Source of the DNA: Parabacteroides sp. PF5-6 | Lineage (GTDB): Bacteria; Bacteroidota; Bacteroidia; Bacteroidales; Tannerellaceae | Reading direction: 5' to 3' | DNA length: 64,000 nucleotides | Assembly: GCF_029504695.1 (NCBI RefSeq) | Contig: NZ_JAQFIN010000005.1 | Coordinates: 248,001-312,000 of the forward strand | Part shown: one piece after another, positions 7,479-17,795 of the stretch | How the letters are laid out: the number at the start of each line of letters is the position of its first letter | How positions within the stretch are numbered: the stretch's first letter is position 1 | Translations under genes and position numbers: made by a program | Notes under the pieces: generated by a model | What the model was told of the DNA's origin: nothing | Seen by the model: only the letters and a program-made list of their open reading frames with translations | Databases searched by the model: none

Positions 7479-8387
7479 ATGTATATTGATGCGTTTTTGA
7501 AATATCTTCGTTATGAGCGGAACTATTCCGAACATACTGTTCAGGCTTATGCAAAAGACCTGATGCAGTTTGAAGCTTATGCAAAAGAGCATCAGGAAGG
7601 TGTTTTTAAGCCTGTGTTGGTCGACGCAGATATCGTCCGTAACTGGATCGTTTATTTGCTGGAAGATCATATACAGGCTTCGTCGGTTAATCGGAAATTA
7701 AGTTCTTTGAAATCTTTTTTTAAGTACCTCATGAAGCAGGGCATAGTCTCTGCCAATCCTCTGCGCCTGGTGAACGGGCCGAAAGCAAAAAAGGCATTGC
7801 CTTATTTTGTGAAAGAGAGTGATATGGAACAGTTGCTCGACGGGGATGGATTTGATGAGGATTTCGAAGGAGTAAGAGATCGTTTGATTATTGAGTTGTT
7901 ATACGACACCGGTATGCGGCGCTCCGAACTGGCCGGTTTGAAAGATGTGGATATCGATTATGGATCTATGTTGATCAAGGTGACGGGGAAGAGAAACAAG
8001 CAGCGGTTGATACCGTTTGCCGATGGGCTGAAAGACATGCTGTGTATCTATGTTGAAAAACGTAACGATGAAATAGGAGCGGTCGGTGGTTCTTTGCTGG
8101 TGAAAAAAAGCGGGAAACCGATAAACACTTCCGATATATATACTGTTGTAAAGAAAAGGCTGGGAGAGATCCCGACACTTTCAAAACGCAGTCCGCATGT
8201 GTTACGTCATTCGTTTGCGACAAGTATGTTGAATAATGGGGCGGAGTTGAATGCAGTCAAAGAATTGCTTGGACATAATAGTTTGGCTTCTACCAGTATT
8301 TATACGCATACAACCTTTGAAGAATTAAAAAAAGTGTATCATGCTCATCCTCGAGCTAAAAAAGAAGGAGGTCATTATGGAAATTAG
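7479..8387 (+). CDS. xerC: Site-specific tyrosine recombinase XerC/XerD
   Basis: 302 residues. A SAM-like N-terminal core-binding domain (1-~100) is followed by the catalytic domain. The catalytic set is complete: Arg147 in TGMRRSE, Lys171, His240 and Arg243 in HVLRHSF, His266 in LLGH and Tyr275 in SIYTH. It resolves chromosome dimers at dif together with a partner recombinase. Position between rpsU and hpf is the chromosomal housekeeping location, so this is not a mobile-element integrase. The last 11 nt overlap the hpf start. Confidence 0.9.
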   Translation: MYIDAFLKYLRYERNYSEHTVQAYAKDLMQFEAYAKEHQEGVFKPVLVDADIVRNWIVYLLEDHIQASSVNRKLSSLKSFFKYLMKQGIVSANPLRLVNGPKAKKALPYFVKESDMEQLLDGDGFDEDFEGVRDRLIIELLYDTGMRRSELAGLKDVDIDYGSMLIKVTGKRNKQRLIPFADGLKDMLCIYVEKRNDEIGAVGGSLLVKKSGKPINTSDIYTVVKKRLGEIPTLSKRSPHVLRHSFATSMLNNGAELNAVKELLGHNSLASTSIYTHTTFEELKKVYHAHPRAKKEGGHYGN

Positions 8388-8676
8388 AATTCAGGCGATC
8401 AATTTTGATGCTTCAGAACAATTGGAAGCGTTCATTCAGAAGAAAGTGACTAAACTGCAAAAGTTTTTTGATGAAATACTTTCTGCCGAAGTAAACCTGA
8501 AGGTGATTAAACCGGAATCGGCTAAAAATAAAAAGGCGGGAATCCGGTTAAATATCAAACACGGAGAATGTTTCGCAGAGAAAGAAAGTGACACTTTCGA
8601 GGAGTCCATAGATGAATGTATACAAGCATTGGAGAAGCAATTGGCGAAAACCAAAGAAAAAATCCGCACCAAATAA
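8377..8676 (+). CDS. hpf: Ribosome hibernation-promoting factor, short form
   Basis: 99 residues from the ATG at 8377, which has a Shine-Dalgarno AAGGAGGT at 8364-8371. MEIRIQAINFDASEQLEAFI and a lysine-rich C-terminus match the RaiA/HPF family. It binds in the decoding centre of stalled ribosomes and inactivates them in stationary phase. Overlap with xerC suggests translational coupling. It lacks the long-form C-terminal dimerisation domain. Confidence 0.9.
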   Translation: MEIRIQAINFDASEQLEAFIQKKVTKLQKFFDEILSAEVNLKVIKPESAKNKKAGIRLNIKHGECFAEKESDTFEESIDECIQALEKQLAKTKEKIRTK

Positions 8677-8693
8677 AAAAAACAAGAAAGAAG

Positions 8694-8724
8694 TTTGGTA
8701 TGTAAGAAATAATACCTAAATTTG
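8694..8724 (+). promoter_or_regulatory. Promoter of the tRNA-tuf block
   Basis: TTTG at 8694-8697, 19 nt, then TAAATTTG at 8717-8724: a full consensus match. It lies 49 nt before tRNA-Thr(TGT), so it should drive the tRNA cluster and perhaps tuf. Confidence 0.8.
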
Positions 8725-8772
8725 CAGCCGTTTCGCCCGTGTGACGAAGCGGCTTTTTCTTGAAGCCTTAAT

Positions 8773-8846
8773 GCCTCTTTAGCTCAGTTGGCCAGAGCAC
8801 GTGATTTGTAATCTCGGGGTCGTTGGTTCGAATCCGACAAGAGGCT
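8773..8846 (+). tRNA. tRNA-Thr (TGT)
   Basis: 74 nt with acceptor GCCTCTT / AAGAGGC, D-loop AGTTGGCCAGA, anticodon TGT in TGATTTGTAATC, and T-arm GTTGGTTCGAATCCGAC. Discriminator T; CCA is not encoded. Confidence 0.95.
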
Positions 8847-8867
8847 CGGAGTGTGCAAAGCGCACGA

Positions 8868-8902
8868 GTTGAAAGTGGAGAGTTGAAAGTTGAAAGTTAA
8901 AT
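8868..8902. repeat. Heptamer array GTTGAAA, left arm
   Basis: GTTGAAA, GTGGAGA, GTTGAAA, GTTGAAA and a degenerate fifth unit. It faces the reverse-complement array at 9013-9040 across 110 nt, in the spacer between tRNA-Thr and tRNA-Tyr. Confidence 0.85.
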
Positions 8903-9012
8903 ACATTCTAAACTTACAACAAAATAAATCATACAAATGTTGACAGCGGTCAACGTTTTTCTTGAAATACTGATTATATCAATTTGTTGATTGTCGAATT
9001 TGAAGTTGTAAC

Positions 9013-9040
9013 TTTCAACTCTCAACTTTCAACTTTCAAC
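9013..9040. repeat. Heptamer array TTTCAAC, right arm
   Basis: TTTCAAC, TCTCAAC, TTTCAAC, TTTCAAC, the reverse complement of the array at 8868. It ends 11 nt before tRNA-Tyr. Confidence 0.85.
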
Positions 9041-9051
9041 TAAATAAAGAG

Positions 9052-9134
9052 GGGTAGTTTCCAGAGTGGCCAAATGGGGCTGACTGTAACTCAGCTGTCT
9101 TTCGACTTCGGTGGTTCGAATCCATCACTACCCA
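9052..9134 (+). tRNA. tRNA-Tyr (GTA)
   Basis: 83 nt with a long variable arm (TGTCTTTCGACTTCGG region), acceptor GGGTAGT / ACTACCC, anticodon GTA in TGACTGTAACTC, discriminator A. A perfect 9-bp hairpin (AAATCGACC / GGTCGATTT, 9136-9157) follows immediately. Confidence 0.95.
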
Positions 9135-9159
9135 CAAATCGACCGAATGGTCGATTTGA

Positions 9160-9228
9160 GTTGAAAATTAAAAGTTGAAAATTGAAAGTGAAATAAAAGC
9201 TTTCCACTTTCATCTTTCACCTTTCAAC
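9160..9228. repeat. Heptamer inverted arrays between tRNA-Tyr and tRNA-Gly
   Basis: Left units 9160-9187 (GTTGAAA, ATTAAAA, GTTGAAA, ATTGAAA) face right units 9201-9228 (TTTCCAC, TTTCATC, TTTCACC, TTTCAAC) across 13 nt. A 7-bp hairpin TTTGCAC / GTGCAAA (9231-9247) follows, directly before tRNA-Gly. Confidence 0.8.
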
Positions 9229-9251
9229 TATTTGCACTGCGTGCAAAATCT

Positions 9252-9324
9252 GCGGAAGTAGCTCAGTTGATAGAGCATTAGCCTTCCAAGCTGAGGGTCG
9301 CGGGTTTGAGCCCCGTCTTCCGCT
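9252..9324 (+). tRNA. tRNA-Gly (TCC)
   Basis: 73 nt, acceptor GCGGAAG / CTTCCGC, anticodon TCC in GCCTTCCAAGC, T-arm GCGGGTTTGAGCCCCGT, discriminator T. Confidence 0.95.
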
Positions 9325-9333
9325 CTAAATTAT

Positions 9334-9405
<72 letters not shown>

Positions 9406-9474
9406 CAATACAGAAATGTAAGAAAAGAGTATAGAAAAAACATGATCATTAATCAAATAAAGAACAATTAAATT

Positions 9475-10662
<1,188 letters not shown>

Positions 10663-10679
10663 TATTCGTTCAAAAATAG

Positions 10680-10699
10680 AGCCAGCCTTCGGGCTGGCT
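10680..10699 (+). terminator. Hairpin after tuf
   Basis: AGCCAGCC-TTCG-GGCTGGCT, an 8-bp stem with a stable tetraloop, 18 nt past the tuf stop and 5 nt before tRNA-Trp. There is no T-run, so it may be a processing signal or partial terminator rather than a full stop. Confidence 0.55.
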
Positions 10700-10704
10700 T
10701 ATCT

Positions 10705-10777
10705 ACGGAAGTAGCTCAGTCGGTAGAGCACTGGTCTCCAAAACCAGGTGTCGGGAGTTCGAGCCTCTCCTTCCGTG
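10705..10777 (+). tRNA. tRNA-Trp (CCA)
   Basis: 73 nt, acceptor ACGGAAG / CTTCCGT, anticodon CCA in CTGGTCTCCAAAACCAG, discriminator G. Located between tuf and secE, as is usual in bacteria. Confidence 0.95.
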
Positions 10778-10785
10778 CAAAAAAT

Positions 10786-10989
10786 ATGAATTCGATGAAA
10801 AAGATATTCAATTATATTAAAGAATCCTATAACGAACTTGTATATAAAGTTTCTTGGCCAACGAGAACAGAGCTTTCCAACAGTGCGGTAGTGGTTATGT
10901 TTGCTTCCCTTATCATTGCTGCATTAATCTTTGTTATTGACATGGCTTTTGAAGGCGTGATGCGATTCGTCTATGAGAGAATTTTTTAA
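10786..10989 (+). CDS. secE: Preprotein translocase subunit SecE
   Basis: 67 residues, single-helix form. The conserved amphipathic segment YNELVYKVSWPTRTELSNSA precedes one membrane helix (VVVMFASLIIAALIFVIDMA). It clamps SecY in the inner-membrane translocon. It begins 8 nt after tRNA-Trp and precedes nusG by 12 nt. Confidence 0.95.
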   Translation: MNSMKKIFNYIKESYNELVYKVSWPTRTELSNSAVVVMFASLIIAALIFVIDMAFEGVMRFVYERIF

Positions 10990-11001
10990 TCGGTTTTAGG
11001 T

Positions 11002-11544
11002 ATGTCTGATATCCAGAAAAAATTTTATGTTCTTCGTGCCATTAGTGGTAAGGAGAATAAAGTTAGGGAATACTTAGAAGCTGAACTGAAGAATACTGAC
11101 TTAGGTGAATATGTGTCACAAGTCCTTATTCCTACAGAGAAGACTTTTACGATTCGTAATGGTAAGAAGGTGATGAAAGAAAGAGCCTACTTACCCGGTT
11201 ATGTATTGGTAGAAGCTGCTTTGGTGGGAGAGGTCGCTCATCGATTACGCAATATCCCCAATGTGATCGGATTCCTTGGCGGATCCGAGAACCCGATTCC
11301 TCTGCGTCCTGCTGAAGTCAATCGTATCTTAGGTACGGTGGATGAATTACAGGAACAACAGGATGATATGGATATCCAATTCTATGTGGGCGAAACCGTA
11401 AAAGTAACCTACGGGCCTTTTAACGGTTTTAGCGGTATAATCGAAGAGGTCAATGCCGAGAAAAAGAAACTCAAAGTGATGGTTAAAATCTTCGGACGGA
11501 AGACCCCCCTTGAGTTAGGTTATTTACAAGTTGAGAAAGAATAG
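11002..11544 (+). CDS. nusG: Transcription termination/antitermination factor NusG
   Basis: 180 residues. An NGN domain ([29 protein letters not shown]) is followed by a KOW domain ([22 protein letters not shown]). Being in the secE-nusG-rplK order, it is the housekeeping NusG, not one of the UpxY-type paralogues that control capsule operons in this phylum. Confidence 0.95.
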   Translation: MSDIQKKFYVLRAISGKENKVREYLEAELKNTDLGEYVSQVLIPTEKTFTIRNGKKVMKERAYLPGYVLVEAALVGEVAHRLRNIPNVIGFLGGSENPIPLRPAEVNRILGTVDELQEQQDDMDIQFYVGETVKVTYGPFNGFSGIIEEVNAEKKKLKVMVKIFGRKTPLELGYLQVEKE

Positions 11545-11615
11545 TACTTTTTTGTTACGAAAGTGCTTCCCCCTTTCTTTGAGTTATTGATGTTTATATT
11601 TTAAATTTAAGAAAA

Positions 11616-12059
11616 ATGGCTAAAGAAGTTGCTGGACAAATCAAATTGCAGATTAAAGGAGGAGCAGCAAACCCTTCTCCACCAGTAGGACCGGCTTTAG
11701 GTTCTAAGGGTATTAATATTATGGAGTTTTGCAAGCAATTCAATGCCAGGACTCAGGAAAAGGCTGGTAAGATATTACCTGTGGTAATTACTTATTATGC
11801 TGATAAAACATTCGACTTTGTTGTTAAAACCCCTCCTGTAGCAATCCAATTATTGGAAGTGTCTAAACAGAAGAGTGGCTCTGCGGAACCGAACCGTAAA
11901 AAGATCTCAGAAATTACCTGGGATCAGGTGAAAGCGATTGCAGAAGACAAAATGGTCGATTTAAACTGCTTTACTGTTGACTCAGCCATGCGAATGGTTG
12001 CCGGTACAGCCCGTAGTATGGGTATTACAGTTAAAGGCGAATTTCCGGGTAATAATTAA
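11616..12059 (+). CDS. rplK: 50S ribosomal protein L11
   Basis: 147 residues, with [20 protein letters not shown] and [20 protein letters not shown] typical of uL11. It forms the GTPase-associated centre with 23S rRNA. First gene of the ribosomal block rplKAJL; a 71-nt gap separates it from nusG. Confidence 0.97.
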   Translation: MAKEVAGQIKLQIKGGAANPSPPVGPALGSKGINIMEFCKQFNARTQEKAGKILPVVITYYADKTFDFVVKTPPVAIQLLEVSKQKSGSAEPNRKKISEITWDQVKAIAEDKMVDLNCFTVDSAMRMVAGTARSMGITVKGEFPGNN

Positions 12060-12073
12060 AAAAATCAATTGAG

Positions 12074-12772
12074 ATGAGTAAACTTACAAAAAATCAAAAG
12101 TTGGCTTTAAGCAAGATTGAACCTGGGAAAGCATATACATTAAAGGAAGCATCTGCACTGGTAAAAGAAATTACCAATGCGAAATTTGATGCTTCGGTTG
12201 ATGTGGATGTTCGCCTTGGCGTCGATCCCCGTAAAGCAAACCAGATGGTCAGAGGCGTTGTGTCTTTGCCTCATGGAACGGGTAAGCAGATTAGAGTTCT
12301 CGCATTATGTACACCTGATAAAGAAGCCGAAGCTACTGCTGCCGGAGCTGATTATGTTGGGTTGGATGAATATATCGACAAGATCAAAGGCGGTTGGACC
12401 GATATTGACGTGATCATTACGATGCCGGCAATCATGGGTAAGATCGGTGCTTTAGGTCGTGTGTTAGGTCCTCGTGGCTTGATGCCGAACCCGAAGAGCG
12501 GAACGGTTACCAATGATGTAGGTACAGCGATCAAAGAAGTCAAACAAGGTAAGATCGACTTTAAAGTAGATAAAACAGGTATCATGCATACTTCTGTGGG
12601 TAAAGTCTCTTTCACTGCGGATATGATCCGTGAGAATGCAAAGGAATTTATCAATACACTGATCAAGTTGAAACCGACTGCGGCTAAAGGAACATATATT
12701 AAGAGCATTTATCTTTCAAGTACTATGAGTCCGGGTATTAAAATCGACCCCAAGTCCATTGAAGAAAATTAA
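12074..12772 (+). CDS. rplA: 50S ribosomal protein L1
   Basis: 232 residues with the signature [30 protein letters not shown]. It builds the L1 stalk that helps release deacylated tRNA; in other bacteria it represses its own operon. It starts 14 nt after rplK. Confidence 0.97.
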   Translation: MSKLTKNQKLALSKIEPGKAYTLKEASALVKEITNAKFDASVDVDVRLGVDPRKANQMVRGVVSLPHGTGKQIRVLALCTPDKEAEATAAGADYVGLDEYIDKIKGGWTDIDVIITMPAIMGKIGALGRVLGPRGLMPNPKSGTVTNDVGTAIKEVKQGKIDFKVDKTGIMHTSVGKVSFTADMIRENAKEFINTLIKLKPTAAKGTYIKSIYLSSTMSPGIKIDPKSIEEN

Positions 12773-12787
12773 TTAAACAATTGAACA

Positions 12788-13318
12788 ATGAAAAAGGAAG
12801 ATAAAGGCAAAGTTATAGAACAATTAACCGCAACACTTCAGGAATATCCTCACTTCTACCTGACTGATATCGAAGCATTGAATGCTGAGAAAACCAGCCA
12901 GCTGAGAAGAGCTTGTTTCAAGCAGGATGTGAAACTGATCGTTGTTAAGAATACGTTGCTTCAAAAAGCACTGGAAAACATCGAAGGTGATTTCTCACCC
13001 TTAGATGCCTCTCTCAAAGGAAATACGGCTGTGATGTTTGCACAACAAGCCAATACTCCTGCCAAACTGATCAAAGATTTTACTAAAGGAGCCAAGAAAG
13101 GTGAAGTGGCTAAACCGGAACTGAAAGCTGCCTATGTACAGGAAAGCTTCTATATCGGTGCTGAAAACCTGGATGCTTTGGTAAATATCAAGAGCAAGAA
13201 CGAACTTATTGCAGATGTTATCGCCTTGTTGGAATCTCCTGCAAAGAACGTTATTTCCGCTCTCCAATCAGGAGGCCAAACGCTTACCGGTATTTTGAAA
13301 ACACTGGAAGAGCGATAA
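12788..13318 (+). CDS. rplJ: 50S ribosomal protein L10
   Basis: 176 residues. The N-terminal rRNA-binding part (QLRRACFKQDVKLIVVKNTL) and C-terminal helix (ISALQSGGQTLTGILKTLEE) that carries L7/L12 dimers are both present. It starts 15 nt after rplA. Confidence 0.96.
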   Translation: MKKEDKGKVIEQLTATLQEYPHFYLTDIEALNAEKTSQLRRACFKQDVKLIVVKNTLLQKALENIEGDFSPLDASLKGNTAVMFAQQANTPAKLIKDFTKGAKKGEVAKPELKAAYVQESFYIGAENLDALVNIKSKNELIADVIALLESPAKNVISALQSGGQTLTGILKTLEER

Positions 13319-13366
13319 TATTTTATACAATTTATACAGATAAATAATCATTTAAATCATACAAAA

Positions 13367-13744
13367 ATGGCAGATTTAAAAGCTTTTGCTGAACAATTAG
13401 TAAACTTGACTGTAAAAGAAGTGAGCGAACTCGCTACGATCCTGAAAGAAGAGTACGGTATCGAACCGGCTGCTGCAGCTGTTGCTGTTGCAGGCCCTGC
13501 TGCAGGCCCTGCTGCCGCAGCTGAAGAAGAAAAAACTTCTTTCGATGTAATCCTGAAAGCTCCGGGAGCTAACAAATTAGCGATCGTTAAATTAGTAAAA
13601 GAATTGACTGGTCTTGGCTTGAAAGAAGCAAAAGACTTAGTTGACGGTGCGCCTAGCCCTATCAAAGAAGGTATTGCTAAAGCAGACGCAGAAGGATTAA
13701 AGAAAAGCTTAGAAGAAGCAGGAGCAGAAGTTGAGCTTAAATAA
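13367..13744 (+). CDS. rplL: 50S ribosomal protein L7/L12
   Basis: 125 residues. An N-terminal dimerisation region ([20 protein letters not shown]) is followed by an Ala/Gly/Pro hinge (~40-54) and the conserved C-terminal factor-binding domain ([20 protein letters not shown]). The hinge contains a 12-bp direct duplication (GCAGGCCCTGCT twice, near 13490-13513). A strong attenuator follows 28 nt after the stop. Confidence 0.97.
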   Translation: MADLKAFAEQLVNLTVKEVSELATILKEEYGIEPAAAAVAVAGPAAGPAAAAEEEKTSFDVILKAPGANKLAIVKLVKELTGLGLKEAKDLVDGAPSPIKEGIAKADAEGLKKSLEEAGAEVELK

Positions 13745-13771
13745 AATTCATAGCCTGAATAACAGGTAGTT

Positions 13772-13811
13772 GGTTAAGAGTCTGCGAAAAAAGGAGACTC
13801 TTAACCTTTTT
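13772..13811 (+). terminator. Attenuator between rplL and rpoB
   Basis: A perfect 12-bp stem GGTTAAGAGTCT / AGACTCTTAACC (13772-13783, 13795-13806) with an 11-nt loop is followed by five T. It is a complete intrinsic terminator 40 nt before the rpoB ATG, so it probably lowers rpoBC expression relative to the ribosomal proteins by partial read-through. Confidence 0.85.
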
Positions 13812-13850
13812 GCGTCTTTATTTTCATTAAGTTCAATAAAATCCTTTCAA

Positions 13851-16800
13851 ATGTCTTCAACAGCTGATAAACAAAGAGTTAATTTCGCTTCAATTAAGAA
13901 TCCGCTTCCTTATCCGGACTTTCTTGAGGTACAATTGAAGTCATTCCAAGACTTTTTACAACTTGACACACCCCCGGAAAAGAGGAAGAAAGAGGGATTG
14001 TATAAAGTATTTGCGGAAAACTTTCCTATTGCAGATACCCGAAACAACTTCGTGTTGGAGTTTTTAGATTATTACATCGATCCGCCGCGTTATACAATCG
14101 AAGAATGTATTGCTCGCGGATTGACCTATAGCGTCCCATTGAAAGCTAAGTTGAAACTGTATTGTACTGACCCTGATCATGAGGATTTTGATACGGTGAT
14201 ACAGGACGTTTACTTAGGCCCTATCCCTTACATGACGGAAAGGGGTACTTTTGTGATCAATGGAGCCGAACGGGTGGTGGTTTCTCAATTGCACCGTTCT
14301 CCGGGCGTATTCTTCGGACAGAGTACACACGCTAACGGAACGAAGCTTTATTCTGCCCGTATTATTCCGTTTAAAGGATCCTGGATCGAATTTGCTACGG
14401 ACATCAACAATGTCATGTACGCTTATATCGACCGTAAGAAAAAATTGCCAGTAACTACCCTTTTGAGAGCTATCGGCTTTGAAAGCGATAAAGACATTCT
14501 CGAAATCTTTAATCTGGCGGAAGAAGTTAAGGTCACGAAAACCAACCTGAAGAAATATATCGGACGGAAATTGGCGGCTCGTGTACTGAAGACTTGGGTA
14601 GAAGACTTTGTGGATGAAGATACCGGTGAGGTTGTTTCTATTGAACGTAATGATGTAATTATAGATCGTGAATCTATCCTGGATCAGGATAATGTGGAAG
14701 AAATCCTGGAGTCCGGTACGCAACATATTCTATTGCACCGGAACGATCAGAATCTTTCCGATTATGCTATTATATATAATACTTTACAGAAAGACCCGAG
14801 TAACTCGGAAAAAGAAGCTGTATTGTATATCTACAGACAGTTGCGTAATGCAGAGCCGGCCGACGAAGCCAGTGCCCGTGAAATCATTACCAACCTGTTC
14901 TTCTCCGAAAAACGCTACGACCTGGGTGAAGTCGGACGTTACCGGATTAACAAGAAACTGAATCTGACGACGCCTGATGATGTCAAGGTATTAACGAAAG
15001 AAGATATTATTGAGATCATCAAGTACCTGATCGAGTTGATCAATTCAAAAGCCATTGTGGATGATATTGACCACTTGAGTAATCGTCGTGTACGTACAGT
15101 CGGTGAACAGCTTTATAACCAATTCGGTATTGGTTTGGCTCGTATGTCCCGTACGGTTCGTGAACGGATGAACGTGCGTGATAACGAAGTATTTACTCCA
15201 ATCGACCTGATCAATGCGAAGACGATCTCTTCTGTTGTCAATTCATTCTTCGGAACCAATGCTCTGTCCCAGTTTATGGATCAGACGAATCCATTGGCGG
15301 AAATCACACACAAACGTCGTCTGTCTGCTTTAGGCCCGGGTGGTCTGTCGCGTGAGCGTGCCGGATTTGAGGTACGTGACGTTCACTATACCCATTATGG
15401 TCGTCTTTGTCCGATTGAAACGCCTGAAGGGCCGAACATCGGATTGATTTCTTCTCTTTGTGTCTATGCAAAGATCAATGACCTTGGTTTTATCTCTACT
15501 CCTTACCGTATGGTTACTGATAATCAGGTAGATTTCTCTGACGAAGGACTGAGCTATTATACGGCTGAAGAGGAAGAGGATTTGACAATCGCTCAGGGGA
15601 ATGCTCCGTTAGATGATAGAGGACGCTTTATCCGTGACCGGGTTAAATCCCGTTTAGGAGCCGACTTCCCTGTTGTCGCTCCGGAAGATGTAGATCTGAT
15701 GGACGTGTCTCCTACGCAGATTGCTTCGATTGCCGCTTCATTGATTCCTTTCCTTGAGCATGATGACGCTAACCGTGCTTTGATGGGATCTAACATGATG
15801 CGCCAGGCAGTACCTCTGTTGCGGACGGATGCTCCGATTGTGGGTACAGGTATCGAAAAGCAAGTGGCTATCGACTCCCGTACACAAATCACGGCTGAAG
15901 GCGAAGGTGTAATTGTATATGTAGATGCTACTACAATAAAGATTAAATATGACCGCACGGAGGATGAAGACTTCGTGAGCTTCGAAGATGCGGTTAAGAC
16001 TTATATCATTCCGAAATGGCGTAAAACAAACCAGAGTACTACGGTTGACTTGCGTCCTATCTGTAAGGTAGGCCAACGCGTTACTCAGGGTGATGTCTTG
16101 ACTGAAGGCTATTCCACGCAAGACGGGGAATTAGCTCTTGGACGGAATGTTATGGTGGCTTATATGCCATGGAAGGGATACAACTATGAGGATGCGATTG
16201 TATTGAACGAACGTATGGTTCGTGAAGACTTCTTCACCTCAGTTCATGTCGATGAATATATCCTGGAAGTTCGCGAAACGAAACGGGGTATGGAAGAATT
16301 GACATCGGATATCCCGAATGTAAGCGAAGAAGCAACCCGTGATCTGGATGAAAGAGGAATTGTGCGTATCGGAGCACGTATCGAGCCGGGAGATATCCTG
16401 ATCGGTAAAATTACTCCGAAAGGCGAATCCGATCCTTCTCCGGAAGAAAAACTGTTGCGTGCTATCTTCGGTGATAAAGCCGGTGATGTGAAAGATGCTT
16501 CTTTGAAAGCGACGCCTTCTTTGCGTGGGGTTGTGATCGACACTGCTCTATTCTCTAAAGCCGTAAAGAAACGCAAATCACGTTTGACGGATAAAGCGAT
16601 CTTACCGAAACTGGATGAAGAGTACGAAGAAAAGATTGCTGAATTGAAAGGCCGACTGGTTGAAAAATTAGTAGTGCTGACCAATGGTAAGGCTTCACAG
16701 GGAGTGAAGGATTACATGAATATGGAAGTGGTAGCCAAAGGGGCTAAGTTCACACGTAAAGTGTTGGAAGAGCTTGACTACAACGCCGTACAGGTGAGCA

Positions 16801-17663
16801 AATGGACTGCTGACAATGATAAGAATGAATTGATCAAACAGGTTATTCTGAACTATCTGAAGAAATATAAAGAGTTGGATGCCGAGCTGAGACGTAAGAA
16901 ATTTGACCTTACGATCGGGGATGAGTTGCCAACCGGTATTGTTCAGATGGCTAAAGTATATGTTGCGAAGAAACGTAAGATCCAGGTAGGAGATAAAATG
17001 GCGGGACGTCACGGTAACAAAGGTATTGTTTCCAAGATTGTACGTCAGGAAGATATGCCGTTCCTGGAAGACGGAACTCCGGTGGATATCTGTTTGAATC
17101 CGCTGGGTGTACCTTCCCGTATGAACCTTGGACAGATCTTTGAAGCTGTATTGGGATGGGCCGGACGGAAGCTGGATGCGAAGTTTGCCACTCCGATCTT
17201 TGACGGGGCCTCTTTGGACGACCTGAATGACTGGACAGATAAAGCCGGTATCCCGCGTTATGGTAAGACCTACCTGTACGATGGTGGTTCCGGGGAACGG
17301 TTCGACCAACCGGCGACAGTTGGGGTGACTTACTTCCTGAAACTGGGCCACATGGTTGATGATAAGATGCATGCCCGTTCGATCGGTCCGTACTCTTTGA
17401 TCACCCAGCAACCTTTAGGGGGGAAAGCCCAATTCGGGGGACAACGTTTCGGAGAAATGGAAGTTTGGGCACTCGAAGCTTTCGGTGCCGCCCATATACT
17501 TCAGGAAATACTTACGATCAAGTCGGACGACGTGGTCGGACGTTCTAAAGCATACGAGGCTATCGTCAAAGGCGAACCTATGCCGCAACCGGGTATTCCT
17601 GAATCACTGAATGTATTGCTCCATGAACTAAGAGGTCTTGGTTTGAGCTTCACTCTGGACTAA
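13851..17663 (+). CDS. rpoB: DNA-directed RNA polymerase subunit beta
   Basis: 1270 residues from the ATG at 13851 ([17 protein letters not shown]). An in-frame start 81 nt upstream would run through the attenuator and is rejected. The beta landmarks are present: [20 protein letters not shown] with [19 protein letters not shown] (rifampicin pocket), and [15 protein letters not shown] and [19 protein letters not shown] towards the end. Rifampicin-pocket residues look wild type ([18 protein letters not shown]). Confidence 0.98.
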   Translation: MSSTADKQRVNFASIKNPLPYPDFLEVQLKSFQDFLQLDTPPEKRKKEGLYKVFAENFPIADTRNNFVLEFLDYYIDPPRYTIEECIARGLTYSVPLKAKLKLYCTDPDHEDFDTVIQDVYLGPIPYMTERGTFVINGAERVVVSQLHRSPGVFFGQSTHANGTKLYSARIIPFKGSWIEFATDINNVMYAYIDRKKKLPVTTLLRAIGFESDKDILEIFNLAEEVKVTKTNLKKYIGRKLAARVLKTWVEDFVDEDTGEVVSIERNDVIIDRESILDQDNVEEILESGTQHILLHRNDQNLSDYAIIYNTLQKDPSNSEKEAVLYIYRQLRNAEPADEASAREIITNLFFSEKRYDLGEVGRYRINKKLNLTTPDDVKVLTKEDIIEIIKYLIELINSKAIVDDIDHLSNRRVRTVGEQLYNQFGIGLARMSRTVRERMNVRDNEVFTPIDLINAKTISSVVNSFFGTNALSQFMDQTNPLAEITHKRRLSALGPGGLSRERAGFEVRDVHYTHYGRLCPIETPEGPNIGLISSLCVYAKINDLGFISTPYRMVTDNQVDFSDEGLSYYTAEEEEDLTIAQGNAPLDDRGRFIRDRVKSRLGADFPVVAPEDVDLMDVSPTQIASIAASLIPFLEHDDANRALMGSNMMRQAVPLLRTDAPIVGTGIEKQVAIDSRTQITAEGEGVIVYVDATTIKIKYDRTEDEDFVSFEDAVKTYIIPKWRKTNQSTTVDLRPICKVGQRVTQGDVLTEGYSTQDGELALGRNVMVAYMPWKGYNYEDAIVLNERMVREDFFTSVHVDEYILEVRETKRGMEELTSDIPNVSEEATRDLDERGIVRIGARIEPGDILIGKITPKGESDPSPEEKLLRAIFGDKAGDVKDASLKATPSLRGVVIDTALFSKAVKKRKSRLTDKAILPKLDEEYEEKIAELKGRLVEKLVVLTNGKASQGVKDYMNMEVVAKGAKFTRKVLEELDYNAVQVSKWTADNDKNELIKQVILNYLKKYKELDAELRRKKFDLTIGDELPTGIVQMAKVYVAKKRKIQVGDKMAGRHGNKGIVSKIVRQEDMPFLEDGTPVDICLNPLGVPSRMNLGQIFEAVLGWAGRKLDAKFATPIFDGASLDDLNDWTDKAGIPRYGKTYLYDGGSGERFDQPATVGVTYFLKLGHMVDDKMHARSIGPYSLITQQPLGGKAQFGGQRFGEMEVWALEAFGAAHILQEILTIKSDDVVGRSKAYEAIVKGEPMPQPGIPESLNVLLHELRGLGLSFTLD

Positions 17664-17672
17664 TTAATATTA

Positions 17673-17771
17673 GTTGAAAGTTGAGAGTTGAAAGTTGAAA
17701 GTGAACTTTCGATGATCAGCTCCTAACTTTCAACTTTCAACTTTCAACTTTGCTTTACGCTTCGCTAAGCG
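17673..17771. repeat. Heptamer inverted arrays plus hairpin in the rpoB-rpoC gap
   Basis: Left units GTTGAAA, GTTGAGA, GTTGAAA, GTTGAAA (17673-17700) face three TTTCAAC units (17728-17748) across 27 nt. A small hairpin CGCTT-CGCT-AAGCG (17758-17771) follows. Together they fill most of the 132-nt gap. There is no T-run, so rpoC is presumably still reached. Confidence 0.9.
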
Positions 17772-17795
17772 ATTTGCAATTCAACTCTAAAAAAT

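Noticed and set aside
7479-8387. Integrase of a mobile element
   Set aside because: The xerC gene sits between rpsU and hpf, the conserved chromosomal place, with no attachment repeats or element genes nearby.
13770-13850. Upstream extension of rpoB
   Set aside because: It would encode the attenuator hairpin; the conserved protein starts at 13851.
14214-14726. Long antisense frames within rpoB and rpoC
   Set aside because: They oppose conserved coding sequence and follow its codon structure; no independent signals.
17673-17771. Intrinsic terminator in the rpoB-rpoC gap
   Set aside because: The fold is AT-rich and lacks a T-run after the stem; rpoC must be expressed.
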